Shown here piece by piece: positions 1 through 9,260 of a DNA stretch of 64,000 bases; position 1 is the stretch's first letter; every line of letters begins with the position of its first letter. The DNA comes from Myxococcus stipitatus DSM 14675 (GTDB lineage Bacteria > Myxococcota > Myxococcia > Myxococcales > Myxococcaceae): assembly GCF_000331735.1 (NCBI RefSeq), contig NC_020126.1:6761501-6825500 (forward strand), read 5' to 3'. The position numbers and the translations under genes are program-made. Below the pieces are notes generated by a model. That model was given only the letters and a program-made list of their open reading frames with translations, searched no databases and had not been told where the DNA came from.

Positions 1-92
1 CGCTTGGTTGCGGCATGCACATGGCGGAGCGCGTCAGCCCATGACGGGTCGCGCCGTCACTGCGCGGCCTCGTGTTAGCCTGAGCACACTTC

Positions 93-3000
93 ATGAACTT
101 TCGCTTTCAATGTTGGGTGCAACGGCATGCCAGCGGACGGGTGACACTCACCCCGTTGTCCCTACCGCACCTCTCCGTGCACGCGGACACGGTGGAGAAG
201 GCCACGGAAGAGCTGATGCTGGCGTTGGATGACCAGCTCACGCGCATCCACCCCCGCCGCGTCCCGGAGTTCATCGCGGCGACAGGCGCCACCGGGCGTC
301 CGATGACGGTGCCCGCCATCCCCATCTGGGGTGCCGAGCAGAACTCGCTGGCCCCCCTCTCCTTCCTGGGCACCGTCGCGCCCACCCACCAGTCCTATGT
401 CGGGCTGTACCTGCCTCGGCTGGAGACGCATTGGTGGTTCCAGGGCAAGACGGTGCCGGACGAGGCCACGGACCGACTGCGCGACCTGCTGGAGAACCAC
501 TCGGATGCGCGGCTGCTGGCGCTGCGCTCGGATGGGCCGGAGGCGCTCATCGACGTGGAGGTGCGGGCCACCCCCACGCGCCTGTCCGCGCTCAGCCCTC
601 GCCAGCTCCGCATGGACATCCGCCCGCCTCCGCTGCCAAAGGATGCGGACAGCGAGCCCGCGGGGTCGAGCAACGATGACTCCGAGGAGCCCCGGGAGGA
701 AGAGGACTCGTGGGAGCCTCGCAAGCGCGTCCCGCGACAGGACCCGGGCGCGAAGCCCACGAAGCCGCCGCCCACGCCCACGCTGGACCGCATCGGCGTG
801 CCCTGGCATCGGCTCGCGGCCGATGGACAGCTGGACCCGGCCCACGAGCAGCACGCCCTGGTGACGCTGCTGCGCACGCGGCTGGCCGAGAAGGAAGCCC
901 CGGCCCTGGTGCTGGTGGGTCCCTCGGGCGTGGGCAAGTCGGCCGTCCTGCATGCGCTCGCGGAGGCCCTGCGAGCCCGCACCGCCACCGCCACCGCCGA
1001 GGAGCGCAAGCGCCCCTTCTTCTTCGTCGATGGCAGTCGCCTCATCGCCGGCGAAGGCATGTGGGGCGACTGGCAGCAGCAGGTGATGAAGTCGGTGCGC
1101 GAGGCCAACGAGTCCCACGCCATCCTCGCGCTGGGCCATGCCATCGAGCTGCTCGACGCGGGCAAGAGCGCGCACAGCGACCAGAACGTGGCGCAGCTGC
1201 TGCTCCCGCTGCTCTCCACCCGAGAGGTCGCCGTCGTCGCCGAGGCCACCCCGGAGTCCTGGGCCCTGGTGGAGCGCCGCAACGCCAGCTTCGCGCGCCT
1301 CTTCTCCGTCATCCGCGTGGAGGAGCCCTCCTCGGAGTCGCTGGCCCGCATCCTCGCGCTCGTGGCGAAGGAGACGCCGGGTCCCACGCCCCTGGAGGTG
1401 TTGCCCGAGGCGCTGGAGGAGTGCCGCTTCCTGTGTCGCCGCTTCCTGCCGTATGGCGCGCAGGTGGGCAACGCGGTGGCGTTCCTCCGCCGGCTGCTCT
1501 CCGCCTGTGCCCACACGGCCCAGCCCCGCGTCACGCGCTGGGACGCCGTGCGGCAGTTCGCGTCCGAGTCCGGAATCCCGGAGTCCCTGCTGCGCGATGA
1601 CATGCCGCTGGAGCCCGCGCGGGTCCGCGACTTCCTCTCCACGCGGGTGCTGGGCCAGCAGGCCGCGGTGGAGCGCGTGGCGTCCGTCGTGTCCGTGCTC
1701 AAGTCGGGGCTGGCGGACACGCGCAAGCCGCTGGGCTCGCTGCTCTTCGTCGGCCCCACGGGCGTGGGAAAGACGGAGCTGTCCAAGGCGCTGGCGGAGC
1801 TGCTGTTCGGCTCGCGCGAGCGGATGGTCCGCCTGGACATGGGCGAGTACGCGGGCCCCGACGCGCTGGTGCGCTTGCTGGGGGATTCCTCCACGCCCGG
1901 CTACCTCTCCGCCACCGTGCGCCGGCAGCCCTTCTGCGTGGTGCTGCTGGACGAAATCGAGAAGGCCCACCCCGCCGTCCATGACTCGCTCCTGGGCGTG
2001 CTCGGCGAGGGCCGGCTCACGGATGCGTCGGGCCGCTTCACCGACTTCCGCAACGCCGTCATCGTGCTCACCAGCAACCTGGGCGCGGACACGTGGCGCG
2101 CGCGCGTGGGCTTCGACTCGCTGGGCGGCACGCCCGACACCGCGGCCCTGCGCACGCACTACCTGGCGGAGGTGCAGCGCTTCTTCCGCCCGGAGATGTT
2201 CAACCGCCTGGACGACACCATCGTCTTCTCGCCCCTCTCGGCGGAGCTGCTGCGCAAGCTCGTGGTGCGCGAGGTGGACGCCATCCGCCGCCGCTCCGGC
2301 TTGTCCCGGCATGACGCGATGCTGGAGGTCTCCGAGTCCGCGCTGGACTGGCTCGCGGCGCGCGGCTTCGACCCTCGCTACGGCGCGCGTCCCCTCAAGC
2401 GGGCCCTGGAGCGGGAGCTGGTGGTGCCCGTGGCGGCCTGGCTCGCGGAGCATCCCCGAGGAGGCCCGGTGTGCCTCCACATCGAGGCCGGTCAGGACCA
2501 CCTCACGCTGCGCGCGGAGGGCCTGGGGGGAGAGACGGAGGGCCTGGGCCGGCAGCCCATCGAACAGGTGCTGGAGGACGCCGCCGCGTTGCGCGCGGAG
2601 GTGCAGCGCTGGAGCCACTCGCCCCCCATGGTGGCGCTGCGCCGGGAGCTGACCGTCTTCGACAAGATGTCCCGTCAGCCCTCTTTCTGGGAGGAGCGCT
2701 CGCTCGCCGAGGATGTGGCGAGAAAGTCCGGAGATGCTCGCGAGCTGGACAAGACCTTCCGCGAGTGTGCCCAGCAGACGGAGGCCATCGAGGACCTGCT
2801 GTTCGAGGCCCACCTGTCGCGCGCCGTCGATCAGGCCGAGTCGCTCGCGCGGGAGGTGACCTCGCTGCGCAAGAGCTTCCTCCCGTTGAGGGAGCGGCTG
2901 TACTCCAGCCTCTATGAGTATGCGAAGGGCGCCACGCTGATTCTCGTGCCGGGCCGGGGCGGCTGGAACCGGGCCTGCTTCCTCGCGCGGGCCTACGAAG

Positions 3001-3503
3001 GCTGGTGCCAGCGGAACTCTCTCGCCTACAAGCGATTCGTCTTCCGCAAGCCCACGCTCAAGGAAGGCGAGAAGGCCACCAAGACCCGCGTGCCGGAGCG
3101 CTGGATTGAGGAGAAGGTCGACGTCGATGTGGTCGCGCTCAAGCCCGTCCCCCTGGCCTATGCCGTGCGCATCTCCGGACCGACGCTGCCCATGCTCCTC
3201 GCCTCGGAGCACGGAGTGCACCGCTTCATCGAAGGCAGCCAGGCGACGCTGGTGAAGGTGCACTTCTCCTCGCACCCTCGCGAGGCGACCTCGGCGCTCC
3301 CGGAGTTGACCGAGCTGGAGAAGAAGCTCCCCCGGCAGGAGGTTCGACGGGTTCGTCCGGGCTCGACGGAGACCTCCGGAGGCTCCGTGGAGGACCTGCG
3401 GACGCAAGCGCGCGTGCGCTACGACGCCGGCTCGCTGCGCATGGACGAGCTGCTGGAGAGCTGGATGAACTGGCGCGTGTTCACCGCCACGGAGAAGGAC
3501 TGA
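93..3503 (+). CDS. ClpA-like double AAA+ ATPase with release-factor-like C-terminal region
   Basis: Predicted 1136-residue ATP-driven unfoldase. Seen: an N-terminal ~200 residues unlike the Clp_N repeat domain, an acidic low-complexity linker (about 190-225), a first AAA+ module with Walker A GPSGVGKS (276-283), and a second with GPTGVGKT (554-561), Walker B VVLLDEIEKAHP and the sensor run RPEMFNRLD. VGF (672-674) sits where ClpA has its ClpP-docking loop. From about 820 the protein resembles bacterial release factor 2: FWEE and A/L-rich coiled helices, then PGRGGWNRACF (~952), EHGVHRF (~1038), GGS where GGQ would be, and a DLRT...GSLRMDELLE tail. The catalytic Gln and about 100 residues of the GGQ domain are missing. 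First gene of a three-gene operon; the next start is 4 bp after its stop. The role is unknown; ribosome- or nascent-chain-linked unfolding is inference. Confidence 0.85.
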   Translation: MNFRFQCWVQRHASGRVTLTPLSLPHLSVHADTVEKATEELMLALDDQLTRIHPRRVPEFIAATGATGRPMTVPAIPIWGAEQNSLAPLSFLGTVAPTHQSYVGLYLPRLETHWWFQGKTVPDEATDRLRDLLENHSDARLLALRSDGPEALIDVEVRATPTRLSALSPRQLRMDIRPPPLPKDADSEPAGSSNDDSEEPREEEDSWEPRKRVPRQDPGAKPTKPPPTPTLDRIGVPWHRLAADGQLDPAHEQHALVTLLRTRLAEKEAPALVLVGPSGVGKSAVLHALAEALRARTATATAEERKRPFFFVDGSRLIAGEGMWGDWQQQVMKSVREANESHAILALGHAIELLDAGKSAHSDQNVAQLLLPLLSTREVAVVAEATPESWALVERRNASFARLFSVIRVEEPSSESLARILALVAKETPGPTPLEVLPEALEECRFLCRRFLPYGAQVGNAVAFLRRLLSACAHTAQPRVTRWDAVRQFASESGIPESLLRDDMPLEPARVRDFLSTRVLGQQAAVERVASVVSVLKSGLADTRKPLGSLLFVGPTGVGKTELSKALAELLFGSRERMVRLDMGEYAGPDALVRLLGDSSTPGYLSATVRRQPFCVVLLDEIEKAHPAVHDSLLGVLGEGRLTDASGRFTDFRNAVIVLTSNLGADTWRARVGFDSLGGTPDTAALRTHYLAEVQRFFRPEMFNRLDDTIVFSPLSAELLRKLVVREVDAIRRRSGLSRHDAMLEVSESALDWLAARGFDPRYGARPLKRALERELVVPVAAWLAEHPRGGPVCLHIEAGQDHLTLRAEGLGGETEGLGRQPIEQVLEDAAALRAEVQRWSHSPPMVALRRELTVFDKMSRQPSFWEERSLAEDVARKSGDARELDKTFRECAQQTEAIEDLLFEAHLSRAVDQAESLAREVTSLRKSFLPLRERLYSSLYEYAKGATLILVPGRGGWNRACFLARAYEGWCQRNSLAYKRFVFRKPTLKEGEKATKTRVPERWIEEKVDVDVVALKPVPLAYAVRISGPTLPMLLASEHGVHRFIEGSQATLVKVHFSSHPREATSALPELTELEKKLPRQEVRRVRPGSTETSGGSVEDLRTQARVRYDAGSLRMDELLESWMNWRVFTATEKD

Positions 3504-3507
3504 CGCC

Positions 3508-6500
3508 ATGGAACTCAAACTCCCCCTGGTCGTCGCCTCCATGGGCGGCCGCCTCGTCGAGGCCTGGGTCCCCACCCTCACGCCGCGCATCCACTTCGTG
3601 GGTCCCAGCCTGTCCTCGCTGCGCGATGACCTGGCGCTCGCCGTGATGGAGCGCTTCGAGAAGGAGAGCCCGTCGAGCGTGGCCGCCTACCAGCTGCCAC
3701 CCCACCTGTCGCTGCGGCACGTGGAGGTCGAGGCCGAGACGCGCGACCCCGAGAAGAGCCTGCACGTCGTGCTCAAGGGCCGGATGGGCGTGCTGCTGGA
3801 GAAGTGGCCGCGCGATGAGTTCTGGGTCGTCACGCCCACCCGGCTCCCGGAGGCCCGCTTCGCGATTTCGAGCCCCGACGACCTTCCCCGCGCGCTCGCG
3901 CGGCGGCTGTGCGCGTGGTGCGTGGAGCACGAGAAGGAGGAGCTGAAGGGCGTGTGGACGGAGGTCCGGGAACGCCTGGAGCTGCTCGAGGTGGATGCGT
4001 ATGCGCCGTCCATCCTGCCCCGCACGCCGCCGCGCCCCCCCACGCCCCCGCGCAGGCGGCGTCCGCAGGGAGACGCGTCCAAGGAGAAGGCGACGCCCCC
4101 GGAGACACCGGAGCAGCGCGAGGCCCGCCGCAACCGTCGGCGGCTCACCCTCGTGGAGCTGCGCGCGGTGGCACGCAACCTGAGCCACGCGGCGCGCGAC
4201 GACGGGCTGGAGCGCTGCTTCGGCCGCGAGTCGCTGGTCCGCGAGGTGGCGGACGCACTCGAGGGTCGTGAGGGCGCCGCCGTCATCCTCGTGGGCCCGC
4301 CGGGCTCGGGCAAGACGGCGCTGGTGCACGAGGTGGTGCGCCGACTCACCACTCGGCAGGACGCCGCGGGACAGCGCCGCGACGTGTGGCGGGTGGACGG
4401 CAACCAGTTCATCGCGGGGATGAGCTACGTGGGCCAGTGGGAGGCCCGCGCTCGCGGCGTGGTGCAGGAGCTGGTCGAGGTCGGAGACATCCTCTACGTG
4501 GATGACCTGGCCTCGCTTGTCTACGCGGGCCGCACGGCCAACGAGCGCACCAACGTCGCGCAGTTCCTGGAGCCCCACCTGGCGCGCGGCGAGCTGACCG
4601 TGCTGGCCGAGTCCACCCCGGAGCGCTTCGAGCGTGTGCGGGAAGAGGCGCCCACGCTCGCCTCGCTGTTCCGCGTGGTGCAGGTGCCAGACCTGGAGCC
4701 GCGCGCGACGCTGCCGGCCCTGCTGGGCACCCTGCGGCAGATCGAGAGCATGGGCGGAGGAGGTCCCGCGCCGCGCCTGTCTCCACTCGCGCTGGAGACG
4801 CTGCTGGACCTCCAGCAGCGCTTCGTCGCGCACGAGGCCTTTCCCGGCAAGGCGGTGCGCCTGCTGCGGCGGGTGATTTCGAGGCCCGGCACCGTCGAGA
4901 ACGACGTGCGCCGCTTCACCGAGGACGACGTCTTCGCGGCGATGCGCGCGCAGACGGGCCTGCCTGACTTCGTGCTGGGCAGCGCGCCGCCCAAGCCGCG
5001 CGAGGTCCTGGAGCGGGAGCTGGCCTCGCAGGTCGCGGGGCAGCCGGAGGCCGTCACCGCCGTGGTGGACGCCATCCTCACCCTCCAGCGCTCGCTGCAA
5101 CCTCCCGACAAGCCGCTGGCCACCTACCTCTTCGTCGGCCCCACCGGCGTGGGCAAGACGGAGACGGCCAAGGCCGTGGCGCGCACCCTCTTCGGCAGCG
5201 AGGAGCGGATGGTGCGCTTCGACATGTCGGAGTTCGTGTCCTCCTCCAGCATCACCCGGCTCCTGGGCCTGCCCGGTGCGCCGGATGGCGAGCTGACCAC
5301 GGCGCTGCGCACCCAGCCCTTCTGCGTGGTGCTGTTCGACGAGGTGGAGAAGGCCCACCCTCGCGTCTTCGACGCCCTGCTCCAGTTCCTCGGTGAAGGC
5401 CGGCTGACGGATGGCGCGGGCCGCACCGTGGATGCGCGGCAGGCGGTGGTGGTCCTCACCTCGAACCTGGGCGTGCGCGAGGCCGCCGCCCGCACGGGCT
5501 TCCAGCACGCCACCGAGAGCGCCGACGCGCACTACCTCTCCGCGGTCCGCGCCTTCTTCCGTCCGGAGTTCTTCAACCGACTGGACCGCGTGGTGCCCTT
5601 CCGTGCGCTGACGCCTTCCGCGCTGCGCGTCGTCGTGGAGCACGCCCTCGAGTCGCTCCTGTCCCGTCGAGGCATCCGCCGAGGCAACGTCGTCGTGGAG
5701 GTGGAGTCGCAGTTGCTCGACCTGCTGGTGGAGCAGGCCTATGACCCGCGCTACGGCGCCCGTCCCTTGAAGCGCGCCTTGGAGCGCCGCCTCACGGTGC
5801 CGCTGGCGCATCACCTCGTCCGGCGCGAGGGCGAGGAGTTGGCCCGCGTGGAGCTGTTCCGCCGGGCCGATGACATGGGCCTGTCGGTGGAGCTGCTCAC
5901 CCGGCAGCCCCCATGGGCGCCTGAGCCGTCCACCGCCACCTGGAAGCTTCCCGCGGTGTTCCGCGCGCTGAATGAAGTGACCACGCGCGTGGACGCCCTG
6001 CTCGCGACGCTCGCGGCGGCGCCTGAATCCGCGAGCCCCGAGGAGTCCCTGGTCCTGGGTGAGCAACTGGAGCGCCTGTCCGCCGAGGCCGTGGACATCC
6101 GCGACCACGAGCTCGCGCACCGTGAGTTCCTGGAGCAGGAGGAGCGCCCCACCAAGAAGGGCCGCGCGGGCTACGACCACGACACCGGGGGGTCGGGGCG
6201 GCAGGGCGGGTTGCGGCCTCGGCCCATCCTCGCCACGGAGCCCTTTCCCGTGTCCGCCGAGGAGCGGCTGCGTCGCTGCCTCCCCAAGGTGGTGAGCCTG
6301 CGCGATGAGCTGGAGTGGCTGGCCCATCAGCTCGAGCACCGGGAGTCCGGCGTAGAGACGCGCGCGCTGCTCGTGGAGGGACTCGCGGACACGCCCGCGG
6401 CCGCGCTGACGGCCGTGCTGAAGGCCCTGCCCCAAGGACTGGGCCGCGGGGTGATTCACGAGGAGCGCGTGGAGCCCGACGGGAGCCTCGCGTGGGCGGC

Positions 6501-6900
6501 GCACGAGACGCCCCTTCCCGCCCGAGCCCGGGTCCGGCGCCAGGTGGTGAGCCTGACGGCGATGGGCCTGAGCGACCTCCTCCGGACGCTGGAGGGCTAC
6601 GCGCTGGTGCACCTTCCTCGGGAAGACGGCGTGAGGCCCTCGCTGGTCCGCTTGGAGCTGTTGCCGCCCGCATCAGAGAAGATGGAAGACGTCGCGCGGG
6701 TGGTGGCGACCCGCGACGCCGTGAGTCAGCGGCAGCGCGAGGCACGTCGCTCGGACGAGTCCGGCGAGCAGGCCCTGGGACAGGTCGTCCTGGAGGGAAA
6801 CCTCGAGAAGATGGTTCATCTGAGCAGCGGGCAATCCCCCTCGGACTCCGTCGCCTGGGTGGCGCGGGTGCTGCGCGGCCAGCGCCGAGGAGAGCACTGA
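3508..6900 (+). CDS. ClpA-like double AAA+ ATPase, second paralogue, possible release-factor-like tail
   Basis: 1130 residues, paralogous to the genes on either side. Seen: a divergent N-terminal domain (1-170), a Pro/Arg-rich linker (about 170-215), first Walker A GPPGSGKT (263-270), second GPTGVGKT (544-551), Walker B VVLFDEVEKAHP and RPEFFNRLD. TGF (663-665) occupies the ClpP-loop position. The tail from about 820 has helical segments followed by stretches weakly resembling release factor 1 (LVHLPREDGVRPS and a terminal GNLEKMV). I see no GGQ. The tail match is much weaker than in the upstream gene, so it is a suggestion only. The start ATG lies 4 bp after the upstream stop, and the next gene starts 1 bp after this stop, so the three are almost certainly co-translated. 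Confidence 0.85.
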   Translation: MELKLPLVVASMGGRLVEAWVPTLTPRIHFVGPSLSSLRDDLALAVMERFEKESPSSVAAYQLPPHLSLRHVEVEAETRDPEKSLHVVLKGRMGVLLEKWPRDEFWVVTPTRLPEARFAISSPDDLPRALARRLCAWCVEHEKEELKGVWTEVRERLELLEVDAYAPSILPRTPPRPPTPPRRRRPQGDASKEKATPPETPEQREARRNRRRLTLVELRAVARNLSHAARDDGLERCFGRESLVREVADALEGREGAAVILVGPPGSGKTALVHEVVRRLTTRQDAAGQRRDVWRVDGNQFIAGMSYVGQWEARARGVVQELVEVGDILYVDDLASLVYAGRTANERTNVAQFLEPHLARGELTVLAESTPERFERVREEAPTLASLFRVVQVPDLEPRATLPALLGTLRQIESMGGGGPAPRLSPLALETLLDLQQRFVAHEAFPGKAVRLLRRVISRPGTVENDVRRFTEDDVFAAMRAQTGLPDFVLGSAPPKPREVLERELASQVAGQPEAVTAVVDAILTLQRSLQPPDKPLATYLFVGPTGVGKTETAKAVARTLFGSEERMVRFDMSEFVSSSSITRLLGLPGAPDGELTTALRTQPFCVVLFDEVEKAHPRVFDALLQFLGEGRLTDGAGRTVDARQAVVVLTSNLGVREAAARTGFQHATESADAHYLSAVRAFFRPEFFNRLDRVVPFRALTPSALRVVVEHALESLLSRRGIRRGNVVVEVESQLLDLLVEQAYDPRYGARPLKRALERRLTVPLAHHLVRREGEELARVELFRRADDMGLSVELLTRQPPWAPEPSTATWKLPAVFRALNEVTTRVDALLATLAAAPESASPEESLVLGEQLERLSAEAVDIRDHELAHREFLEQEERPTKKGRAGYDHDTGGSGRQGGLRPRPILATEPFPVSAEERLRRCLPKVVSLRDELEWLAHQLEHRESGVETRALLVEGLADTPAAALTAVLKALPQGLGRGVIHEERVEPDGSLAWAAHETPLPARARVRRQVVSLTAMGLSDLLRTLEGYALVHLPREDGVRPSLVRLELLPPASEKMEDVARVVATRDAVSQRQREARRSDESGEQALGQVVLEGNLEKMVHLSSGQSPSDSVAWVARVLRGQRRGEH

Positions 6901-6901
6901 C

Positions 6902-9208
6902 ATGGACAAGAACTTTCACCTGTTCGTGCGCAACTACCCCGGGCTCGGCGTGGCGGCCCACGTGTTGACGCACCCGAACCTCGCCACGTTCGCCCCGGAC
7001 CTCGCGACCGCGCGCATCGACATCGCGGAGGTGCTGCGGCGGCTCATCAAGCGCGGCGAGCTGCAACAATCCCAGACATACTGGCCGGACCTGCGCACGA
7101 AGAAGCTGAACCTCACCGTGCGCGCCGTGCAGCACGGACGGCTGCTGCCCGTGCCCCTCAAGCTCACGGTGGTGACACGGGGCCGGGCGAAGCCCGAGCG
7201 AGGGGCGAAGAAGTCCAGCACATCCGCCAAGGGGCAGATGCATGTCTGGGTGCCCCGCCTGGACGTGGAGGGCTCGCTGCAGGACGCCTCGGACCTGGAG
7301 GCCTATGTGGAGGAGCTCGTCCGGCACGAGCTCTACATGGCCCCGCTGGAGCGGTTGCACTCACTGGCCTACCTGGGCGACGAGACCGTCGAGACCATCT
7401 CCGTCACGACCAAGACCCGGGAGACGGCCCGCGCCCTCTTCGCCGCCGAGCGCAAGTCGACGACCTATCACCCGCCGCCGCCTCCAGGGCTCTCCGAGGC
7501 AAGCCGCTGCCTCAACGAGGAGGCTCGCGCGGGCTTGATGGAGCGCGCCTGGGAGCGCACCGCGGAGGTGACGATGCTCGCGGAGGCCGTCACGTCCGCC
7601 TCGCGCGCCAGCGTGCTCCTGGTGGGGCCTCCCTCCGTGGGGAAGACGTCGCTGGTCCACGAGTTGGTGCACCGGGCGGAAGCCGCGCCATCGGGCCATC
7701 CGCTCCACGGGCTGGAGGTCTACAGCACGTCGGGTGGCCGCATCATGGCCGGCATGCGCTACCTCGGGCAGTGGCAGGCGCGCGTGCAGCACATGATTGA
7801 AGAGCTGCGGGTGCGGCGCGCGGTGCTGCACATGGACAGCCTCGCGGAGCTGCTCTCCCTCGGGGGCGGGGACACGGGCCTGGACGTCGCGCGCCACCTG
7901 CTGCCCGCGCTCGAAGGCGGCGAGGTGACGCTGGTGCTGGAGGCCACTCCCGAGGATGTCGCGCGAGCCGAGCGCACACACGGCGCCTTCCTCCAGGCGT
8001 TGCGCCACCTCACCGTGCCGCCCCTGTCTCCCGTGGCCGCGCGCACCGCCGTGCTCCATGCCTCCCAGCGCGTCGCGAAGTCGCGCAAGGTGCGCTTCAC
8101 ACCAGACGCCCTGGACCGCGCGGCCGAGCTCACGGAGCGCTTCGGTGAAGGCCCTCCGCCGGGCGGCGCGGTGTCCCTGCTCCGCGCGGCCACGGCCACC
8201 CAGGCGTCGAGCAAGGACGTGGACGCGGGTGCCGTGACGCAGGCGTTCTGCACGCGCACGGGCTATCCGCGCGAGCTGGTGGACACGTCGATTCGACTGG
8301 ACCCGGATGCGCTGCTGCGCCGCTTCCGCGAGCGCATCGTCGGCCAGGACGAGGCCACGCTGCTCCTGCGCAACCTCATCGTCACCCTGAAGACGGGGCT
8401 GGCGGACCCGTCGCGTCCGCTCGGGGCCTTCCTCCTCTTGGGCCCCACGGGCGTGGGCAAGACGGAGTCCGCGCTGGCGCTGGCCGAGTACCTCTTCGGC
8501 GACGTCGCCCGACTCGCGCGCTTCGACATGGCCGAGTACGCCGCGCCCGGCAGCGCGGCGAGGCTCGTGGGCGAAGTGGGCGGACAGCAAGGCGGTCTCG
8601 CCCGGCGCGTGCGCGAGCAGCCTTTCGGCGTCGTGCTGCTGGACGAAGTGGAGAAGGCGGACGCGGGGGTGCACGACCTGCTGCTCCAGGTACTGGGCGA
8701 AGGCCGCCTCACGGACGGCACGGGCCGCACCGTCAGCTTCCGCAACACCGTGGTGCTGCTCACCAGCAACCTCGGCGCCGACTCCGCGTCTCGCTCCCTG
8801 GGCTTCAGCGGCGACAGCCCCCGGAACATGGAGGCGCACTACCTGGGCGCGGCCACGGCCTTCTTCCGCCCGGAGCTCCTCAACCGGCTGGACCAGGTGG
8901 TCCCCTATCGCGCGCTCGGCCCGGACATCATCCGGACGCTCGTACGGCGGACGCTCGAGACCGCGCTGAGCCGCGAGGGTCTCACGCGGCGCGGCGTGAA
9001 GGTGACCTTTGGCGACGACCTGGTGGACTTCCTCGCGCGGACAGGCTTCGACGCGCGGTACGGCGCCCGGCCCCTCAAGCGCGCGGTGGAGCAGCACGCG
9101 GTGGTCCCCCTGGCGCAGTGGCTGGCCGCGCACGCCCACACGCCGCACCCGCATGTGGTGCTGCGTGTGAGCGCCGAGGGCCACGTGGAGCTGGCGCCCG
9201 CGACCTGA
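6902..9208 (+). CDS. ClpA-like double AAA+ ATPase, third paralogue, short form
   Basis: 768 residues, the shortest of the triad. It has the divergent N-terminal domain (1-190), first Walker A GPPSVGKT (242-249), second GPTGVGKT (514-521), Walker B VVLLDEVEKADA, RPELLNRLD and the D2 small domain ending in the RYGARPLKRA motif shared by Clp ATPases. LGF (633-635) is at the ClpP-loop position. There is no extension after D2, so the release-factor-like tail is absent. The ATG follows the upstream TGA after a single base, with a GGAG Shine-Dalgarno inside the upstream gene. The three proteins may form a mixed ring or act in series; the sequence cannot say which. Confidence 0.85.
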   Translation: MDKNFHLFVRNYPGLGVAAHVLTHPNLATFAPDLATARIDIAEVLRRLIKRGELQQSQTYWPDLRTKKLNLTVRAVQHGRLLPVPLKLTVVTRGRAKPERGAKKSSTSAKGQMHVWVPRLDVEGSLQDASDLEAYVEELVRHELYMAPLERLHSLAYLGDETVETISVTTKTRETARALFAAERKSTTYHPPPPPGLSEASRCLNEEARAGLMERAWERTAEVTMLAEAVTSASRASVLLVGPPSVGKTSLVHELVHRAEAAPSGHPLHGLEVYSTSGGRIMAGMRYLGQWQARVQHMIEELRVRRAVLHMDSLAELLSLGGGDTGLDVARHLLPALEGGEVTLVLEATPEDVARAERTHGAFLQALRHLTVPPLSPVAARTAVLHASQRVAKSRKVRFTPDALDRAAELTERFGEGPPPGGAVSLLRAATATQASSKDVDAGAVTQAFCTRTGYPRELVDTSIRLDPDALLRRFRERIVGQDEATLLLRNLIVTLKTGLADPSRPLGAFLLLGPTGVGKTESALALAEYLFGDVARLARFDMAEYAAPGSAARLVGEVGGQQGGLARRVREQPFGVVLLDEVEKADAGVHDLLLQVLGEGRLTDGTGRTVSFRNTVVLLTSNLGADSASRSLGFSGDSPRNMEAHYLGAATAFFRPELLNRLDQVVPYRALGPDIIRTLVRRTLETALSREGLTRRGVKVTFGDDLVDFLARTGFDARYGARPLKRAVEQHAVVPLAQWLAAHAHTPHPHVVLRVSAEGHVELAPAT

Positions 9209-9260
9209 CGGCGCGCCAAGCTCGCAGGCCCTCCGCTCCCGGCACACGGCGAGCGGAGGG

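Noticed and set aside
162..3590. Very long antisense open frame opposite the first AAA+ gene (and similar antisense frames elsewhere)
   Set aside because: High-GC genes leave long open frames on the opposite strand. The translations are Arg/Gly/His-rich with no family motifs, while the plus strand has clear AAA+ motifs.
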